Shown: positions 16,815 to 25,767, numbered from the stretch's first letter. The stretch is 64,000 nt of DNA from Flavobacterium luteolum (GCF_027111275.1 NZ_CP114286.1:2356001-2420000), one strand, 5' to 3'. The notes: a model not told the origin generated them from the sequence alone. A program made the numbers and translations.

Positions 16815-18476
16815 ATGAAGAAGTTTACATTGTTGCTTTTTATTGTTTTTTCTCATAGCATTTTTAGCGCTACTAAAATTACGGAGACCGAAAAGCTTTA
16901 TGCAACCTGTAAAGTCTGGGGATTTTTAAAATATTATCACCCCAAAGTTGCTGGTGGAGAATTGAATTGGGATAATGAGCTTTTGGAAAAATTGCCTAAA
17001 ATAGAAAAAGCGCAAACCAAAGAAGAGTTTTCATTAATTATGGAAAATTGGATCGATGATTTGGGGCCCGTAAAAGAAATAGCGCCAATTGCAATACCAA
17101 AAGACGTAAAGTTCTTTGATAAAAATTTTGATTTAAGTTGGATTAACAGCGACAAACTGTTTTCAAAAAAGCTTTCAAAGAAATTAAAATTTATTGAAGA
17201 AAATAGATTTCAGGGGAAACAATTTTATGTAGAAGGAAAAGAACATGTCAAAAATGTTTCTTTGATAAACGAACGTTATGATCATCCAAACTTTGAAGAT
17301 AAAAATTCTAAACTCCGAATGATTTTTATGTATTGGAATATTGTCGAATATTTTTTTCCGTATAAATATTTGATGAATCAAAAATGGGATAAAACTTTAA
17401 CAGAGACATTGCCTGCGGTTATCAAATCAGAAAATCAAAAAGATTTTTATACAGCCATGAAAAAAATGGTTTCAAAAATGGATGACAGCCATACAGAGTT
17501 TTTTATGTACGGGCCAACGCTGGGTGAAGGAAAAGGAAGATTTTTTCCCGCTGATGGAAAAATAATTGATGAAAAAATAGTAGTAACAGAAATTTTAGGA
17601 GACAGTGTGGCCGAAGCTTACAACATTAAAATTGGAGATGTTATCACTAAAATAAACGACAAAACTATTAAAGATCTTATTTCAGAAAACAGAGATTTAA
17701 TTTGTGCTTCAAATGAAGCTGCATATTTAGATAAACTTGCAAAGATTGTTTTGATGAATAGTGCAGATAATGTTAAAGTAGAGTTTTTGAAAGATGGGAA
17801 ATACGAAACAAAAGAAATGATTTGGTTTGATTATCATGAATCACATAGAAATGAATTTAAAAAAGGGGCACAGAAAAAGAAGGAAAAGTTTAAACTTCTT
17901 GATAATAATATTGGATATGTAGATATGGGAATTATTAAGCCCAAAAACATTCCTGCTATGATTGAAGTTTTAAAAGACACCAAAGCGATTGTTTTCGATA
18001 TGAGAAATTATCCGCTAGGTACTTTTAGAGAAATATCAGCTTTTTTGAATTCTCAGGAAAAAGAATTTGCCATTTATACGCGTTCGTATTATGGTTATCC
18101 AGGTAAATTTATATGGGAAGGAGAAACAAAAAGTGGTTCTGAAAATAAAGATAATTACAAAGGAAAAGTAATTGTTTTGCTTAATGAGAAATCAATCAGC
18201 CAGTCAGAATGGACGGCAATGTGTTTTCAGACAGCAGGAAATACCACAATTATAGGAAGCCAGACTGCAGGTGCAGACGGTAATGTAAGTCAGTTTGATT
18301 TTCAAGGATTTCACACACTATTCTCCGGAATTGGCGTTTACTACCCAGACGGAAGAGAAACGCAGCGTGTAGGAATTGTACCTGATATTGAAATAAAACC
18401 AACAATTTTAGGTATTCAACAAGGCAAAGATGAAGTTTTGGAACGCGCTTTGCTATATATAGAAACAGGAAAATAA
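16815..18476 (+). CDS. S41-family (C-terminal-processing-type) peptidase, secreted
   Basis: The 553-residue protein has a signal peptide (MKKFTLLLFIVFSHSIFS). A conserved N-terminal module follows (CKVWGFLKYYHPKV), then a PDZ-like segment near residues 245-300 (DSVAEAYNIKIGDVITKIND) and the S41 core. The core shows NEKSISQSEWTAM, carrying the probable nucleophilic serine, then IIGSQTAGADGN and the end EIKPTILGIQQGKDEVLERA. It would cut peptides in the periplasm. A close paralogue sits at 37632 beside the peptide exporter, sharing the same N-terminal and C-terminal blocks. Context here is the ECF sigma operon. Confidence 0.9.
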   Translation: MKKFTLLLFIVFSHSIFSATKITETEKLYATCKVWGFLKYYHPKVAGGELNWDNELLEKLPKIEKAQTKEEFSLIMENWIDDLGPVKEIAPIAIPKDVKFFDKNFDLSWINSDKLFSKKLSKKLKFIEENRFQGKQFYVEGKEHVKNVSLINERYDHPNFEDKNSKLRMIFMYWNIVEYFFPYKYLMNQKWDKTLTETLPAVIKSENQKDFYTAMKKMVSKMDDSHTEFFMYGPTLGEGKGRFFPADGKIIDEKIVVTEILGDSVAEAYNIKIGDVITKINDKTIKDLISENRDLICASNEAAYLDKLAKIVLMNSADNVKVEFLKDGKYETKEMIWFDYHESHRNEFKKGAQKKKEKFKLLDNNIGYVDMGIIKPKNIPAMIEVLKDTKAIVFDMRNYPLGTFREISAFLNSQEKEFAIYTRSYYGYPGKFIWEGETKSGSENKDNYKGKVIVLLNEKSISQSEWTAMCFQTAGNTTIIGSQTAGADGNVSQFDFQGFHTLFSGIGVYYPDGRETQRVGIVPDIEIKPTILGIQQGKDEVLERALLYIETGK

Positions 18477-18482
18477 CTCCAA

Positions 18483-18586
18483 TTATCGTTCTGAAGAACG
18501 AGGGATCGCACTAGCTGATCGAGAGAAAAAATGGGGGTTTTCTCCTCGAAGCTTCTTGTGAGATCCTTCGTTCCTCAGCATGATAA
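18483..18586. repeat. Long imperfect palindrome
   Basis: TTATCGTTCTGAAGAACGA on the left and the reverse complement of TTATCATGCTGAGGAACGA on the right begin two arms of about 45 bases that match imperfectly throughout. RNA from either strand would fold into a long hairpin. It resembles extragenic repeats seen in flavobacterial genomes. Confidence 0.7.
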
Positions 18587-18610
18587 AAAAATTGGTTATT
18601 ATTATTCAGA

Positions 18611-18650
18611 CCTTTGTCAAAGTTTAAACTTTTACAAAGGTTTTTCTTTT
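18611..18650. repeat. CTTTGTCAAAGTTT palindrome, copy 1 (terminator-like)
   Basis: A 30-base near-palindrome (CCTTTGTCAAAGTTT then AAACTTTTACAAAGG) has two mispaired positions and is followed by a T-rich run on the plus strand. It could end transcription from the S41 gene. A related element in the opposite orientation is at 21829-21861. Confidence 0.7.
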
Positions 18651-18729
18651 TAATCAAATACAGAAAATCCATTTTTATCAGCGTTTTCACGAAGTGAATC
18701 CGTTTCATCCGCGTACCAATCGTGCAGAA

Positions 18730-18760
18730 TTGCTATTCTTTTAATATTGTCGTAATTTTG
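18730..18760 (+). promoter_or_regulatory. Promoter for the TatD-acyltransferase-asparaginase genes
   Basis: The -33 TTG at 18730-18732 and a perfect -7 TAATTTTG at 18753-18760 are separated by 20 bases, which matches the Bacteroidota consensus. The start codon follows about 20 bases later, so the leader is very short. Confidence 0.75.
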
Positions 18761-18779
18761 CTACTTTAAAATTATAGAC

Positions 18780-19559
18780 TTGAATTCAACACCCATTATT
18801 ACCGATACCCATACCCATTTGTATTCTGAAGAATTTGATCAGGATCGTGACGAAATGATTCAGCGCGCTATTGATGCCGGAATTACCCGTTTCTTTATTC
18901 CCGCAATCGATGCTGCCGCGACTCAATCTATGTACGATTTGGAGAAAAATTATCCTGAAAATATATTCTTAATGATGGGTTTGCACCCCACTTACGTGAA
19001 AGATAATTATCTGGAAGAATTGGCGCATGTTGAAAACGAACTGGCCAAAAGAAAATTCTATGCAGTTGGCGAAATCGGGATCGATTTATATTGGGATAAA
19101 ACGCATTTAAAAGAACAGCAAATTGCGTTTAAAAGACAAATTCAGCTGGCAAAACAATACAAATTGCCAATCGTAATTCATTGCAGAGAAGCATTTGATG
19201 AAATCTTTGAAGTCTTAGAAGAAGAAAAATCTGAAGATTTATTTGGGATTTTTCATTGTTTTTCCGGAACTTTAGAACAAGCAGAGCGTGCAATTTCTTA
19301 CAATATGAAATTAGGAATTGGCGGTGTTGTTACTTTCAAGAACGGAAAAATAGACCAGTTTTTAAATCAAATCGATTTAAAACACATCGTTTTAGAAACA
19401 GATTCGCCGTATTTAGCCCCGATTCCTTATAGAGGAAAAAGAAATGAAAGTAGCTATTTAGTCAATGTTATTGCCAAATTAAGCGATATTTATAGTGTTT
19501 CTGCCGAAGAAATTGCAACAATTACAACTCAAAATTCAAAGGACGTTTTTGGTATTTAA
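18780..19559 (+). CDS. TatD-family metal-dependent hydrolase (DNase)
   Basis: The product is a 259-residue TIM-barrel metallo-hydrolase. The metal ligands are visible as DTHTHLY at residues 9-15, GEIGIDLYW near residue 98, HCRE, HCFSG and ETDSPYLAP near residue 205. TatD enzymes are 3'-5' DNases or metal-dependent hydrolases of the cytoplasm. The start codon is TTG. A stop lies nine codons upstream, no ATG is available before the metal-binding motif, and the promoter lies directly upstream. Length fits the family. Confidence 0.92.
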   Translation: MNSTPIITDTHTHLYSEEFDQDRDEMIQRAIDAGITRFFIPAIDAAATQSMYDLEKNYPENIFLMMGLHPTYVKDNYLEELAHVENELAKRKFYAVGEIGIDLYWDKTHLKEQQIAFKRQIQLAKQYKLPIVIHCREAFDEIFEVLEEEKSEDLFGIFHCFSGTLEQAERAISYNMKLGIGGVVTFKNGKIDQFLNQIDLKHIVLETDSPYLAPIPYRGKRNESSYLVNVIAKLSDIYSVSAEEIATITTQNSKDVFGI

Positions 19560-19622
19560 CTTAAGCCTTACAAAACTTTAATTTTTTTTTTGTTCTTTTG
19601 CCCACTTAAACCCAAATAAATA

Positions 19623-20759
19623 ATGCAGAGATTTGATGCCATTCGACCGTTTTATGATTCCGAAATAAATGAAGCACTTCATGGTGTGGTAAATCATCCT
19701 ATGATGAAAACCATGATGAACTTTACTTTTCCGGATGTGGAAGATGAGGTTTGGAAGGAACAATTAAAGAAAACACATTCTATTCGTGATTTTCAATGCA
19801 ATTTTATTTACAATACAATCCAGAAAGTTTTAGAAAAAAGCTCTGAAGGCCTTACAACTTCAGGTTTTGAAAAACTGGAACCCAATACATCTTATCTGTT
19901 TATCTCAAATCATAGAGATATTCTTCTAGATACAACATTATTGAATGTTTGTTTGTTCGAACATGGCTTGGTAATGACAGCTTCTGCAATTGGAGATAAT
20001 TTAGTGAAGAAAGCTTTCTTGGCAACTTTAGCGAAATTGAATAGAAACTTTTTGGTTTTAAGAGGATTAACACCTCGAGAAATGTTGCAAAGTTCTAAAT
20101 TATTGTCTGAATATATAGGACAATTACTGCTTCGCGAAAATCGTTCGGTTTGGATTGCACAAAGAGAAGGAAGAACAAAAGACGGAAATGACGAAACCAA
20201 TCCAGGTGTTTTAAAAATGATTGGAATGGGTTCTGATGAAGAAAACTTAATGGATTATTTCAAGAAATTAAAAATTGTTCCAGTTTCTATTTCTTATGAA
20301 TATGATCCTACCGATGTTTTGAAAATGCCGCAATTAATGGCAGAAGCAAACAACGAAGTTTACGTAAAAGACAAAAATGAAGATTTCATGACCATTATAA
20401 GCGGTATCATGGGAACTAAGAAAAGAATACATATTTCTGTTGGCGATGTTTTAGATACAGAAATCGATCAGATTGTGGCTGAAAATGACAATGCAAACAA
20501 GCAAGTTCAGGCTTTGGCACAAACGATTGATGACGTTATTTTGAAAAACTACCAATTATGGCCAACAAACTTTATTGCTTACGATATTTTAAACGAAACA
20601 GACAAGTTTGCTCACAAGTATAAAGAAAGCGAAAAACAGCTTTTTGAACGTCGTTTAGAAATGCGTATCGGAAGCGATAATCCTGTGACAAGACAAGGAT
20701 TTTTGGCTATGTACGCTAATCCTGTTGTCAATAAATTGAAATACCAAGATGTCATCTAA
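19623..20759 (+). CDS. 1-acyl-sn-glycerol-3-phosphate acyltransferase-like protein (PlsC family)
   Basis: The 378-residue protein has the acyltransferase signature SNHRDILLDTTLL near residue 97 and a second block (VWIAQREGRTKDGND) near residue 178 that matches the phosphate-binding EGTRS-like motif. It would acylate a glycerophosphate-type acceptor at the inner membrane in phospholipid synthesis. The spacing between H and the second D is one residue longer than in classic PlsC, as the sequence reads HRDILLD. Its end overlaps the asparaginase start by 11 bases. Confidence 0.85.
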   Translation: MQRFDAIRPFYDSEINEALHGVVNHPMMKTMMNFTFPDVEDEVWKEQLKKTHSIRDFQCNFIYNTIQKVLEKSSEGLTTSGFEKLEPNTSYLFISNHRDILLDTTLLNVCLFEHGLVMTASAIGDNLVKKAFLATLAKLNRNFLVLRGLTPREMLQSSKLLSEYIGQLLLRENRSVWIAQREGRTKDGNDETNPGVLKMIGMGSDEENLMDYFKKLKIVPVSISYEYDPTDVLKMPQLMAEANNEVYVKDKNEDFMTIISGIMGTKKRIHISVGDVLDTEIDQIVAENDNANKQVQALAQTIDDVILKNYQLWPTNFIAYDILNETDKFAHKYKESEKQLFERRLEMRIGSDNPVTRQGFLAMYANPVVNKLKYQDVI

Positions 20760-21777
20760 AGCAAGAATACTATTAGTTTATACCGGAGGAACCATCGGTA
20801 TGAGCAAAGATTTTGAAACTGGAGCGTTGAAAGCCTTCAATTTTGGTAAATTAATTCAGAAAATCCCGGAAATTAAACAATTGGACTGCGAAATCGAATC
20901 GATTTCATTTGAAGATCCAATTGATTCTTCGAATATGAATCCCGAAATGTGGACAAGAATTGCCACCATTATCGAGGAAAATTACAACGTTTACGACGGA
21001 TTTGTTGTCCTTCACGGATCAGATACTATGTCGTATTCGGCTTCGGCATTGAGTTTTATGCTCGAGAATTTAGCAAAACCAGTTGTGTTTACAGGTTCAC
21101 AATTGCCAATTGGAGATTTGCGTACCGATGCAAAAGAAAACCTGATTACAGCAATACAGATTGCTTCACTTTTAGAAGACGGAAAGCCAGTTATTAATGA
21201 GGTTTGTCTGTATTTTGAATACAAGTTATACCGCGGAAACCGAACCTCTAAAGTAAATGCTGAACATTTTAGGGCTTTTACAGCGCCAAATTATCCTGAA
21301 TTGGTAGAATCTGGTGTTCATTTAAAACTAAACAGACATTTATTTCTTCCTGTAAATAAAGACGCAAAACTGATCGTTCATAAGAATTTGGACAATCATG
21401 TTGCCATCATCAAAATGTTTCCTGGAATGAGCGAAGTAGTTCTGGCTTCGATCCTTTCTACCAAAGGATTGCGAGGAATTATTCTAGAAACTTACGGCTC
21501 AGGAAATGCTCCAACAGAGGACTGGTTTTTAAATCTAATAGAAAAAGCCATCAAATCTGGAATGCATATCGTAAACGTAACACAATGTTCTGGCGGAAGT
21601 GTCAATATGGGGCAATACGAAACCAGTACTGCTTTGAAATCGCTTGGAGTTATTTCTGGAAAAGATATTACTACAGAAGCTGCAATTACTAAATTAATGT
21701 ATCTGTTAGGGCATAATATTCCGCAAAATGAATTTAAAGATATTTTTGAGACTGCACTTCGCGGGGAAATATCTTAG
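20749..21777 (+). CDS. ansA: Type I asparaginase
   Basis: The 342-residue cytoplasmic asparaginase converts L-asparagine to aspartate and ammonia. The first catalytic threonine block is VYTGGTIGMSKD near residue 12. The second is VLHGSDTMSYSASALSFML near residue 88, and the AKENL lysine follows near residue 125. There is no signal peptide, which fits type I rather than the secreted type II. It overlaps the acyltransferase gene by 11 bases, so the two are coexpressed. Confidence 0.92.
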   Translation: MSSKARILLVYTGGTIGMSKDFETGALKAFNFGKLIQKIPEIKQLDCEIESISFEDPIDSSNMNPEMWTRIATIIEENYNVYDGFVVLHGSDTMSYSASALSFMLENLAKPVVFTGSQLPIGDLRTDAKENLITAIQIASLLEDGKPVINEVCLYFEYKLYRGNRTSKVNAEHFRAFTAPNYPELVESGVHLKLNRHLFLPVNKDAKLIVHKNLDNHVAIIKMFPGMSEVVLASILSTKGLRGIILETYGSGNAPTEDWFLNLIEKAIKSGMHIVNVTQCSGGSVNMGQYETSTALKSLGVISGKDITTEAAITKLMYLLGHNIPQNEFKDIFETALRGEIS

Positions 21778-21828
21778 AATTTAAATTGCAATATTTTAAA
21801 TCCCAAATTCCAATGTTTCGTCGTAAAG

Positions 21829-21861
21829 AACTTTGTAAAAGTTTTAAACTTTGACAAAGTT
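21829..21861. repeat. CTTTGTCAAAGTTT palindrome, copy 2
   Basis: AACTTTGTAAAAGTTTTAAA followed by CTTTGACAAAGTT is nearly the reverse complement of the 18611-18640 element. It lies between the convergent asparaginase and MFS genes and could end transcription from both sides. A TCTCGATGCTTCGAGA hairpin follows at about 21914-21929. Confidence 0.65.
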
Positions 21862-21930
21862 GATCAGCCTTGTTTTTTCAATCCTGTAAAACTTTGGAGG
21901 TAATTGGAATTTAGTCTCGATGCTTCGAGA

Positions 21931-23172
21931 TTAAAATTTGGAATTTCTATACTCAACCGGACAAGTCTCCAAATCCTCTGAAGCTTTTTGTTTCTTGTAA
22001 TACACATAAACAATAACAGAAAGAATACAAATAATTCCCTGAATGGCAACGGTAGTTCTTACGCCAAGCGAATGAGAAACATAACCGATAATTAAACTTC
22101 CAACAGGAATCATTCCTTGATACGCCATCATGTAATAACTAATACTTCTAGAACGCATACTAACAATACTATGAGTCTGAATATAAATGTTAATCGATGA
22201 GGTTTGTCCCATCATTCCGATACCGCTTAAAGTCATACAGATCAATGCAACTGTAATACTACTTGAAACTGCTAGAATAATAATACTGAAACCTAACAAT
22301 AAGCTGGCTGCAATCATTAGTTTTCCCATATTTTCAGACGATTTTAAATTGGCCAAATAAATTGCTGATATAACAGAACCAATTCCGGCAGCACTCTCAA
22401 ACCAGCTAAAAGTTTCGGCATTTCCGCTAAAAATATCTTTGGCGAAAACGGGCATTAAGGTGTTAAAAGAAATTACAAACAAACTGCTGCAAGTCAGCAT
22501 CAAAAGCATTCTTGCCATTTCGCTTTCTTTTTTCACATAATCAAGGCCTTCTATAAGATCGTCCAGCATATTTAATTTGTTTTCGGCTTTAATGTGTGGT
22601 GTGATTTTCATCATCATCAACGAAATTAGGACGGGCACATAACTAATAAAGTTTCCGATAAAACAAATATCTTCTCCATATTGATGCAGAATAATTCCCG
22701 CAAGTGCCGGTCCGGCGATTCTAGCAAAATTGTTTAAAGTGGAGTTAAGAGCCACAGCATTTGGAAGATCTTCTTTATTATCGACAATATCAATCATCAT
22801 GGTTTGACGGCAAGTCATATCAAAAGCATTAATAATTCCCTGAATTAAACTCAATGCTAGAATAAAATTGATATTGTAAATTTTAAGATAAATAAGCAAA
22901 GCCAAAGCTCCAGCTTGAAGCATCGCCAAAGATTGCAAAACCATCATGGCACGGTGTCTGTCATAACGGCCAATAATGCTTCCTGCAAGAGGTGCCAGAA
23001 ATAAAGACGGAATCATGCTTAAAAAAGTCGCTAATCCCAGTAGAAAAACAGATCCAGTTATGCTGTAAACCATCCAGCTTACGGCGGTTTTCTGCATCCA
23101 GGTTCCAATTACTGAAACAGATTGTCCATAAAAGAACAATTTGAAATTTTTTGATTTTAACGCTTTAAACAT
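21931..23172 (-). CDS. MFS transporter (Bcr/EntS-like, drug or siderophore exporter type)
   Basis: The 413-residue twelve-helix MFS protein has the MFS_3-type opening MFKALKSKNFKLFFYGQSVSVIGTW, read in two parts: a cytoplasmic start and helix 1 with an IGTWMQ motif. RYDRHRAMM lies in the first cytoplasmic loop. Proteins of this group export small molecules with proton antiport. It is divergent from a LysR-type regulator 90 bases away, a usual arrangement for a regulator and its exporter. The C-terminal tail is short and charged. Confidence 0.9.
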   Translation of the reverse strand: MFKALKSKNFKLFFYGQSVSVIGTWMQKTAVSWMVYSITGSVFLLGLATFLSMIPSLFLAPLAGSIIGRYDRHRAMMVLQSLAMLQAGALALLIYLKIYNINFILALSLIQGIINAFDMTCRQTMMIDIVDNKEDLPNAVALNSTLNNFARIAGPALAGIILHQYGEDICFIGNFISYVPVLISLMMMKITPHIKAENKLNMLDDLIEGLDYVKKESEMARMLLMLTCSSLFVISFNTLMPVFAKDIFSGNAETFSWFESAAGIGSVISAIYLANLKSSENMGKLMIAASLLLGFSIIILAVSSSITVALICMTLSGIGMMGQTSSINIYIQTHSIVSMRSRSISYYMMAYQGMIPVGSLIIGYVSHSLGVRTTVAIQGIICILSVIVYVYYKKQKASEDLETCPVEYRNSKF

Positions 23173-23240
23173 AGTCCTAAATATTTAATACAAAGGTCGG
23201 GATTATGATTTCATTAGAAAAATTAATAATTTTACTGATA

Positions 23241-23258
23241 ATAAGTAGTAAAACTTAT
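23241..23258. promoter_or_regulatory. Candidate LysR-type operator
   Basis: ATAAGT-N6-ACTTAT (23241-23258) is a perfect dyad with T-N11-A spacing as in LysR boxes. It overlaps a second dyad TTTTACT-N10-AGTAAAA (23230-23253). It lies in the divergent gap immediately before the lysR start. Binding is not shown. Confidence 0.4.
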
Positions 23259-23262
23259 CAAC

Positions 23263-24144
23263 ATGGAAATCTATCAACTGCAATATTTTATTAAAACGGC
23301 TGAGGTTTTGCACTTTACCAAAGCGGCAGAATTGTGTTTTGTGACGCAATCGGGACTTTCACAGCAAATAAAGAAACTCGAAGAAGAATTGGGAATGCCA
23401 TTGTTTAAGAGAATTGGTAAGAAAGTGCAATTGACAGAAGCTGGTGCAGTTTTCTTGATTCATGCTAAAAAAGTGGTCGAAAACGTCGAAAATGGAAAAC
23501 AGGCCATTGAAGATTTAAACGAAATGATTGGCGGAGAACTCCGAATAGGTGTAACCTATATTTTCGGATTATTGATTCTGCCTGTTGTAAATGCATTTGC
23601 CAAGAGATATCTGAATTTAAGAATTGTTGTAGAATATGGCACAACAGAAGCTTTAGAACAAAAACTCATTAATAATGAATTGGATTTGGTTCTGGTAATT
23701 TCATCGCATGAGATTGGACCTCCAATCCAGAAAGTGCCTTTGTTTACCTCAAACATGGTTATGGCGGTTTCAAAATCGAACTCTTTGGCGGAACTAGAAA
23801 AAATACCGTTTAAGAGATTAGATGAAGTGCCATTAATTCTTCCAGGAAAAGGTTCCAATTCGCGAGAATACGTTGAATTGCTGTTTGCAAAACACAATAT
23901 GAATCCGAAAATTTCGATCGAGTTAAATTCGATTCATGCGCTATTGCAAATGGTAGAAAACAGTGATTGGGCAACCATTGTAGCCGAAAAAGCTTTGAAA
24001 GGCTGGGAGCATAGTCTTAAAGCTATTCAGATTACAGGTGTAGTAACCAAGCGAGATTCGTTTATGCTGACAATTGGCAGTTATCAAAAGAAAGCAGTAA
24101 AATTGTTTATGGAGGAATTTAGAAAAAGTATAAACGAATCTTAA
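23263..24144 (+). CDS. LysR-family transcriptional regulator
   Basis: The 293-residue regulator has the LysR winged helix at the N-terminus (MEIYQLQYFIKTAEVLHFTK, then AAELCFVTQSGLSQQIKKLE). A linker helix and a periplasmic-binding-like effector domain follow (GELRIGVTYIFGLLILP onward). The layout resembles the OxyR/CynR group, but the ligand is not predictable. It is transcribed away from an MFS exporter and probably controls that gene and itself through the dyads in the shared gap. Confidence 0.92.
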   Translation: MEIYQLQYFIKTAEVLHFTKAAELCFVTQSGLSQQIKKLEEELGMPLFKRIGKKVQLTEAGAVFLIHAKKVVENVENGKQAIEDLNEMIGGELRIGVTYIFGLLILPVVNAFAKRYLNLRIVVEYGTTEALEQKLINNELDLVLVISSHEIGPPIQKVPLFTSNMVMAVSKSNSLAELEKIPFKRLDEVPLILPGKGSNSREYVELLFAKHNMNPKISIELNSIHALLQMVENSDWATIVAEKALKGWEHSLKAIQITGVVTKRDSFMLTIGSYQKKAVKLFMEEFRKSINES

Positions 24145-24192
24145 TTTTACTTTTTAAACTCGATTTTTTTTGTGTTATTTGCAGACCAAAAT

Positions 24193-24279
24193 AGAAAGGT
24201 GTCCGAGTGGTTTAAGGAGCTAGCCTGGAAAGCTAGTATATGGGTAACTGTATCGAGGGTTCGAATCCCTTCCTTTCTG
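24193..24279 (+). tRNA. tRNA-Ser (anticodon GGA)
   Basis: The acceptor arms AGAAAGG (24193-24199) and CCTTTCT (24272-24278) pair and G is the discriminator. The anticodon stem TAGCCTGGAAAGCTA carries GGA, which reads TCC/TCT serine codons. A long variable arm (GTATATGGGTAACTGTATC) marks it as a class II tRNA. The T loop TTCGAAT is intact. CCA is not encoded. Confidence 0.95.
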
Positions 24280-24304
24280 CGAGTTTTTAACTAAAAATAA
24301 TACC

Positions 24305-24337
24305 AAACCTCGAAATTCATGTTTCGAGGTTTTTTTA
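24305..24337 (+). terminator. Terminator after tRNA-Ser
   Basis: AAACCTCGAAA and TTTCGAGGTTT pair around a six-base loop and are followed by T residues. It separates the tRNA from the REP-associated transposase gene. Confidence 0.85.
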
Positions 24338-24375
24338 TTGAATTTTTCGAAAATAAAAACTCTCTTCTGATAAAA

Positions 24376-24942
24376 ATGTCTCAAAAATTTCAAAATAAAT
24401 ATCGTATTTCATCGGCTCGATTGCAAAATTGGGATTATGGTGAAAATGGTGCTTATTTTATTACGATTTGTACTCAAAACAGAGAGCATTATTTTGGAGA
24501 AATCGTTGATACGAAATTTATTGCGTCTGAATTGGGTATTTTGGCAGAAAAATTTTGGTTGGAAATTACTGAACATTTTCCGTATGTGGAATTGGGTAAT
24601 TTTGTTATCATGCCTAATCACGTACATGGGATTTTGATTATTGATAAAAATGCGTCGGTTTCCGTAGAGACGCGATTAATCGCGTCTCTACCCGAAATGA
24701 CAAATAAAATAGGTGGTTTTGCCAAAGATAAAAACCCGATGCTACAAGACAATATTTCAAGAATTATAAGATGGTATAAAGGCAGATGTTCTTTTGAAAT
24801 GAGAAAATTACATTGTGATTTTAGTTGGCAATCGCGTTTTTATGATCATATCATCAGAAATGAAAGATCTTTTGAAAACATTCAAAATTATATAGAGGAC
24901 AATCCGATGAATTGGAATGAGGATAAATTTTACGGTAAATAA
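24376..24942 (+). CDS. REP-associated tyrosine transposase (Y1/IS200-like, RAYT)
   Basis: The 188-residue Y1-type HUH enzyme shows the metal-binding HUH pair in MPNHVHGILI near residue 80. An N-terminal YFITICTQNREHYFG block and the C-terminal DHIIRNERSFENIQNYIEDNP segment match the RAYT family. A tyrosine in the last helix (YI in NIQNYIEDNP) is the likely nucleophile. The start at 24376 begins MSQKFQNKYRIS, and upstream frame lies in the terminator. RAYTs act on REP hairpins. Two such hairpins occur here, one inside the coding sequence and one just after it. Confidence 0.88.
   Translation: MSQKFQNKYRISSARLQNWDYGENGAYFITICTQNREHYFGEIVDTKFIASELGILAEKFWLEITEHFPYVELGNFVIMPNHVHGILIIDKNASVSVETRLIASLPEMTNKIGGFAKDKNPMLQDNISRIIRWYKGRCSFEMRKLHCDFSWQSRFYDHIIRNERSFENIQNYIEDNPMNWNEDKFYGK
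24664..24691. repeat. REP palindrome inside the RAYT gene
   Basis: A perfect 28-base palindrome made of GTAGAGACGCGATT and its reverse complement. It is read in frame as VETRLIAS and adds a short loop to the transposase without a frameshift. Confidence 0.9.
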
Positions 24943-24972
24943 AAATAAAAATAACCCAAAATCGTGATAACG

Positions 24973-25000
24973 GTAGAGACGCGATTAATCGCGTCTTTAC
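24973..25000. repeat. REP palindrome downstream of the RAYT gene
   Basis: The same GTAGAGACGCGATT palindrome as at 24664, with one mismatch in the right arm (CTTTAC in place of CTCTAC). It lies 30 bases after the RAYT stop and just before the convergent lipoprotein gene, where it may also act as a terminator hairpin. Confidence 0.9.
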
Positions 25001-25002
25001 AA

Positions 25003-25767
25003 TTAATCCTGCAAAACCATTTTTACCTTTGGGAACATTCTTTCAACAAACATTTTATAAGCAGTTTCAGAAGGATGAAGACCATCTGAAGCAACTAAGC
25101 TTGGGGTGTTTAAGCCTTGTTTTGTAATGTCGGTTATGGAAACGAAAACTACATTTTTTGAAATGCAATAATTCTCAGCAAAAGTGTTGTATTGATTTAT
25201 TTCGTTGGAGATTTTCATGCGGTTTTCGTCCGTATAATTTGTTGCAAATGGAGTATAAACATAATCTGGAATTGAAAGTACAATCACATTTTTTTTGTCG
25301 CCTTTTGCCAATGTAATTGCTTTATCTAATAACAGCGGAAAATCTTTTTCATAAACTGAGAAATCCTGATGTTGGTATTGATTATTTACGCCAATTAAAA
25401 GCGTAACGAGATCATAATTTGAATCGGGATTTTGAGTATTTATTGCCGCAATTAAGTCTCTTGTTGCCCAGCCAGTTTGGGCAATTATTTTTAATGAAAA
25501 AGTTGTTTCGGGATAAATTGTTTTGAGGCTGGATTTAAGCTGTTCTGGATAACGGCAGGTTTCGCAGACACTTTGTCCAATAGTATAACTGTCGCCTAAA
25601 GCGAGATAATTTATCGATGAAGCAATTGGAGTTGTTGGAATTTCTGTTGCTGGGGGCAAGGTAGTTGGCGGTACTGAAGCATTTTCGGAACCTGCTTGCT
25701 CAGAACTGCAACTCAATAGGAATATGGAGAGGATAACGATAACTATTTGTTTGAAATGCGTTTTCAT
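25003..25767 (-). CDS. SGNH/GDSL-type esterase, lipoprotein
   Basis: The 254-residue protein starts MKTHFKQIVIVILSIFLLSC with a lipobox cysteine near residue 20, then a Pro/Thr-rich linker. The SGNH blocks are visible: LALGDSYTIGQ (block I, nucleophilic Ser), a glycine in TGWATRDL (block II), LLIGVNNQY (block III, Asn) and SDGLHPSETAY (block V, Asp-His). It would hydrolyse esters, perhaps acetylated sugars or lipids, on the envelope. Gene neighbours give no clear pathway. Confidence 0.88.
   Translation of the reverse strand: MKTHFKQIVIVILSIFLLSCSSEQAGSENASVPPTTLPPATEIPTTPIASSINYLALGDSYTIGQSVCETCRYPEQLKSSLKTIYPETTFSLKIIAQTGWATRDLIAAINTQNPDSNYDLVTLLIGVNNQYQHQDFSVYEKDFPLLLDKAITLAKGDKKNVIVLSIPDYVYTPFATNYTDENRMKISNEINQYNTFAENYCISKNVVFVSITDITKQGLNTPSLVASDGLHPSETAYKMFVERMFPKVKMVLQD

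Larger units (their letters stand above)
18477..18779. other. 303-base intergenic region with two palindromes and the TatD promoter
   Basis: No credible gene is seen. The stretch holds a long imperfect palindrome (18483-18586), a shorter palindrome followed by T-rich sequence (18611-18650) and a well-formed promoter for the TatD gene. Confidence 0.7.

Noticed and set aside
24376..24942. Complete IS200 insertion sequence
   Set aside because: The palindromes are REP hairpins rather than element ends, and the protein fits the single-copy RAYT group.
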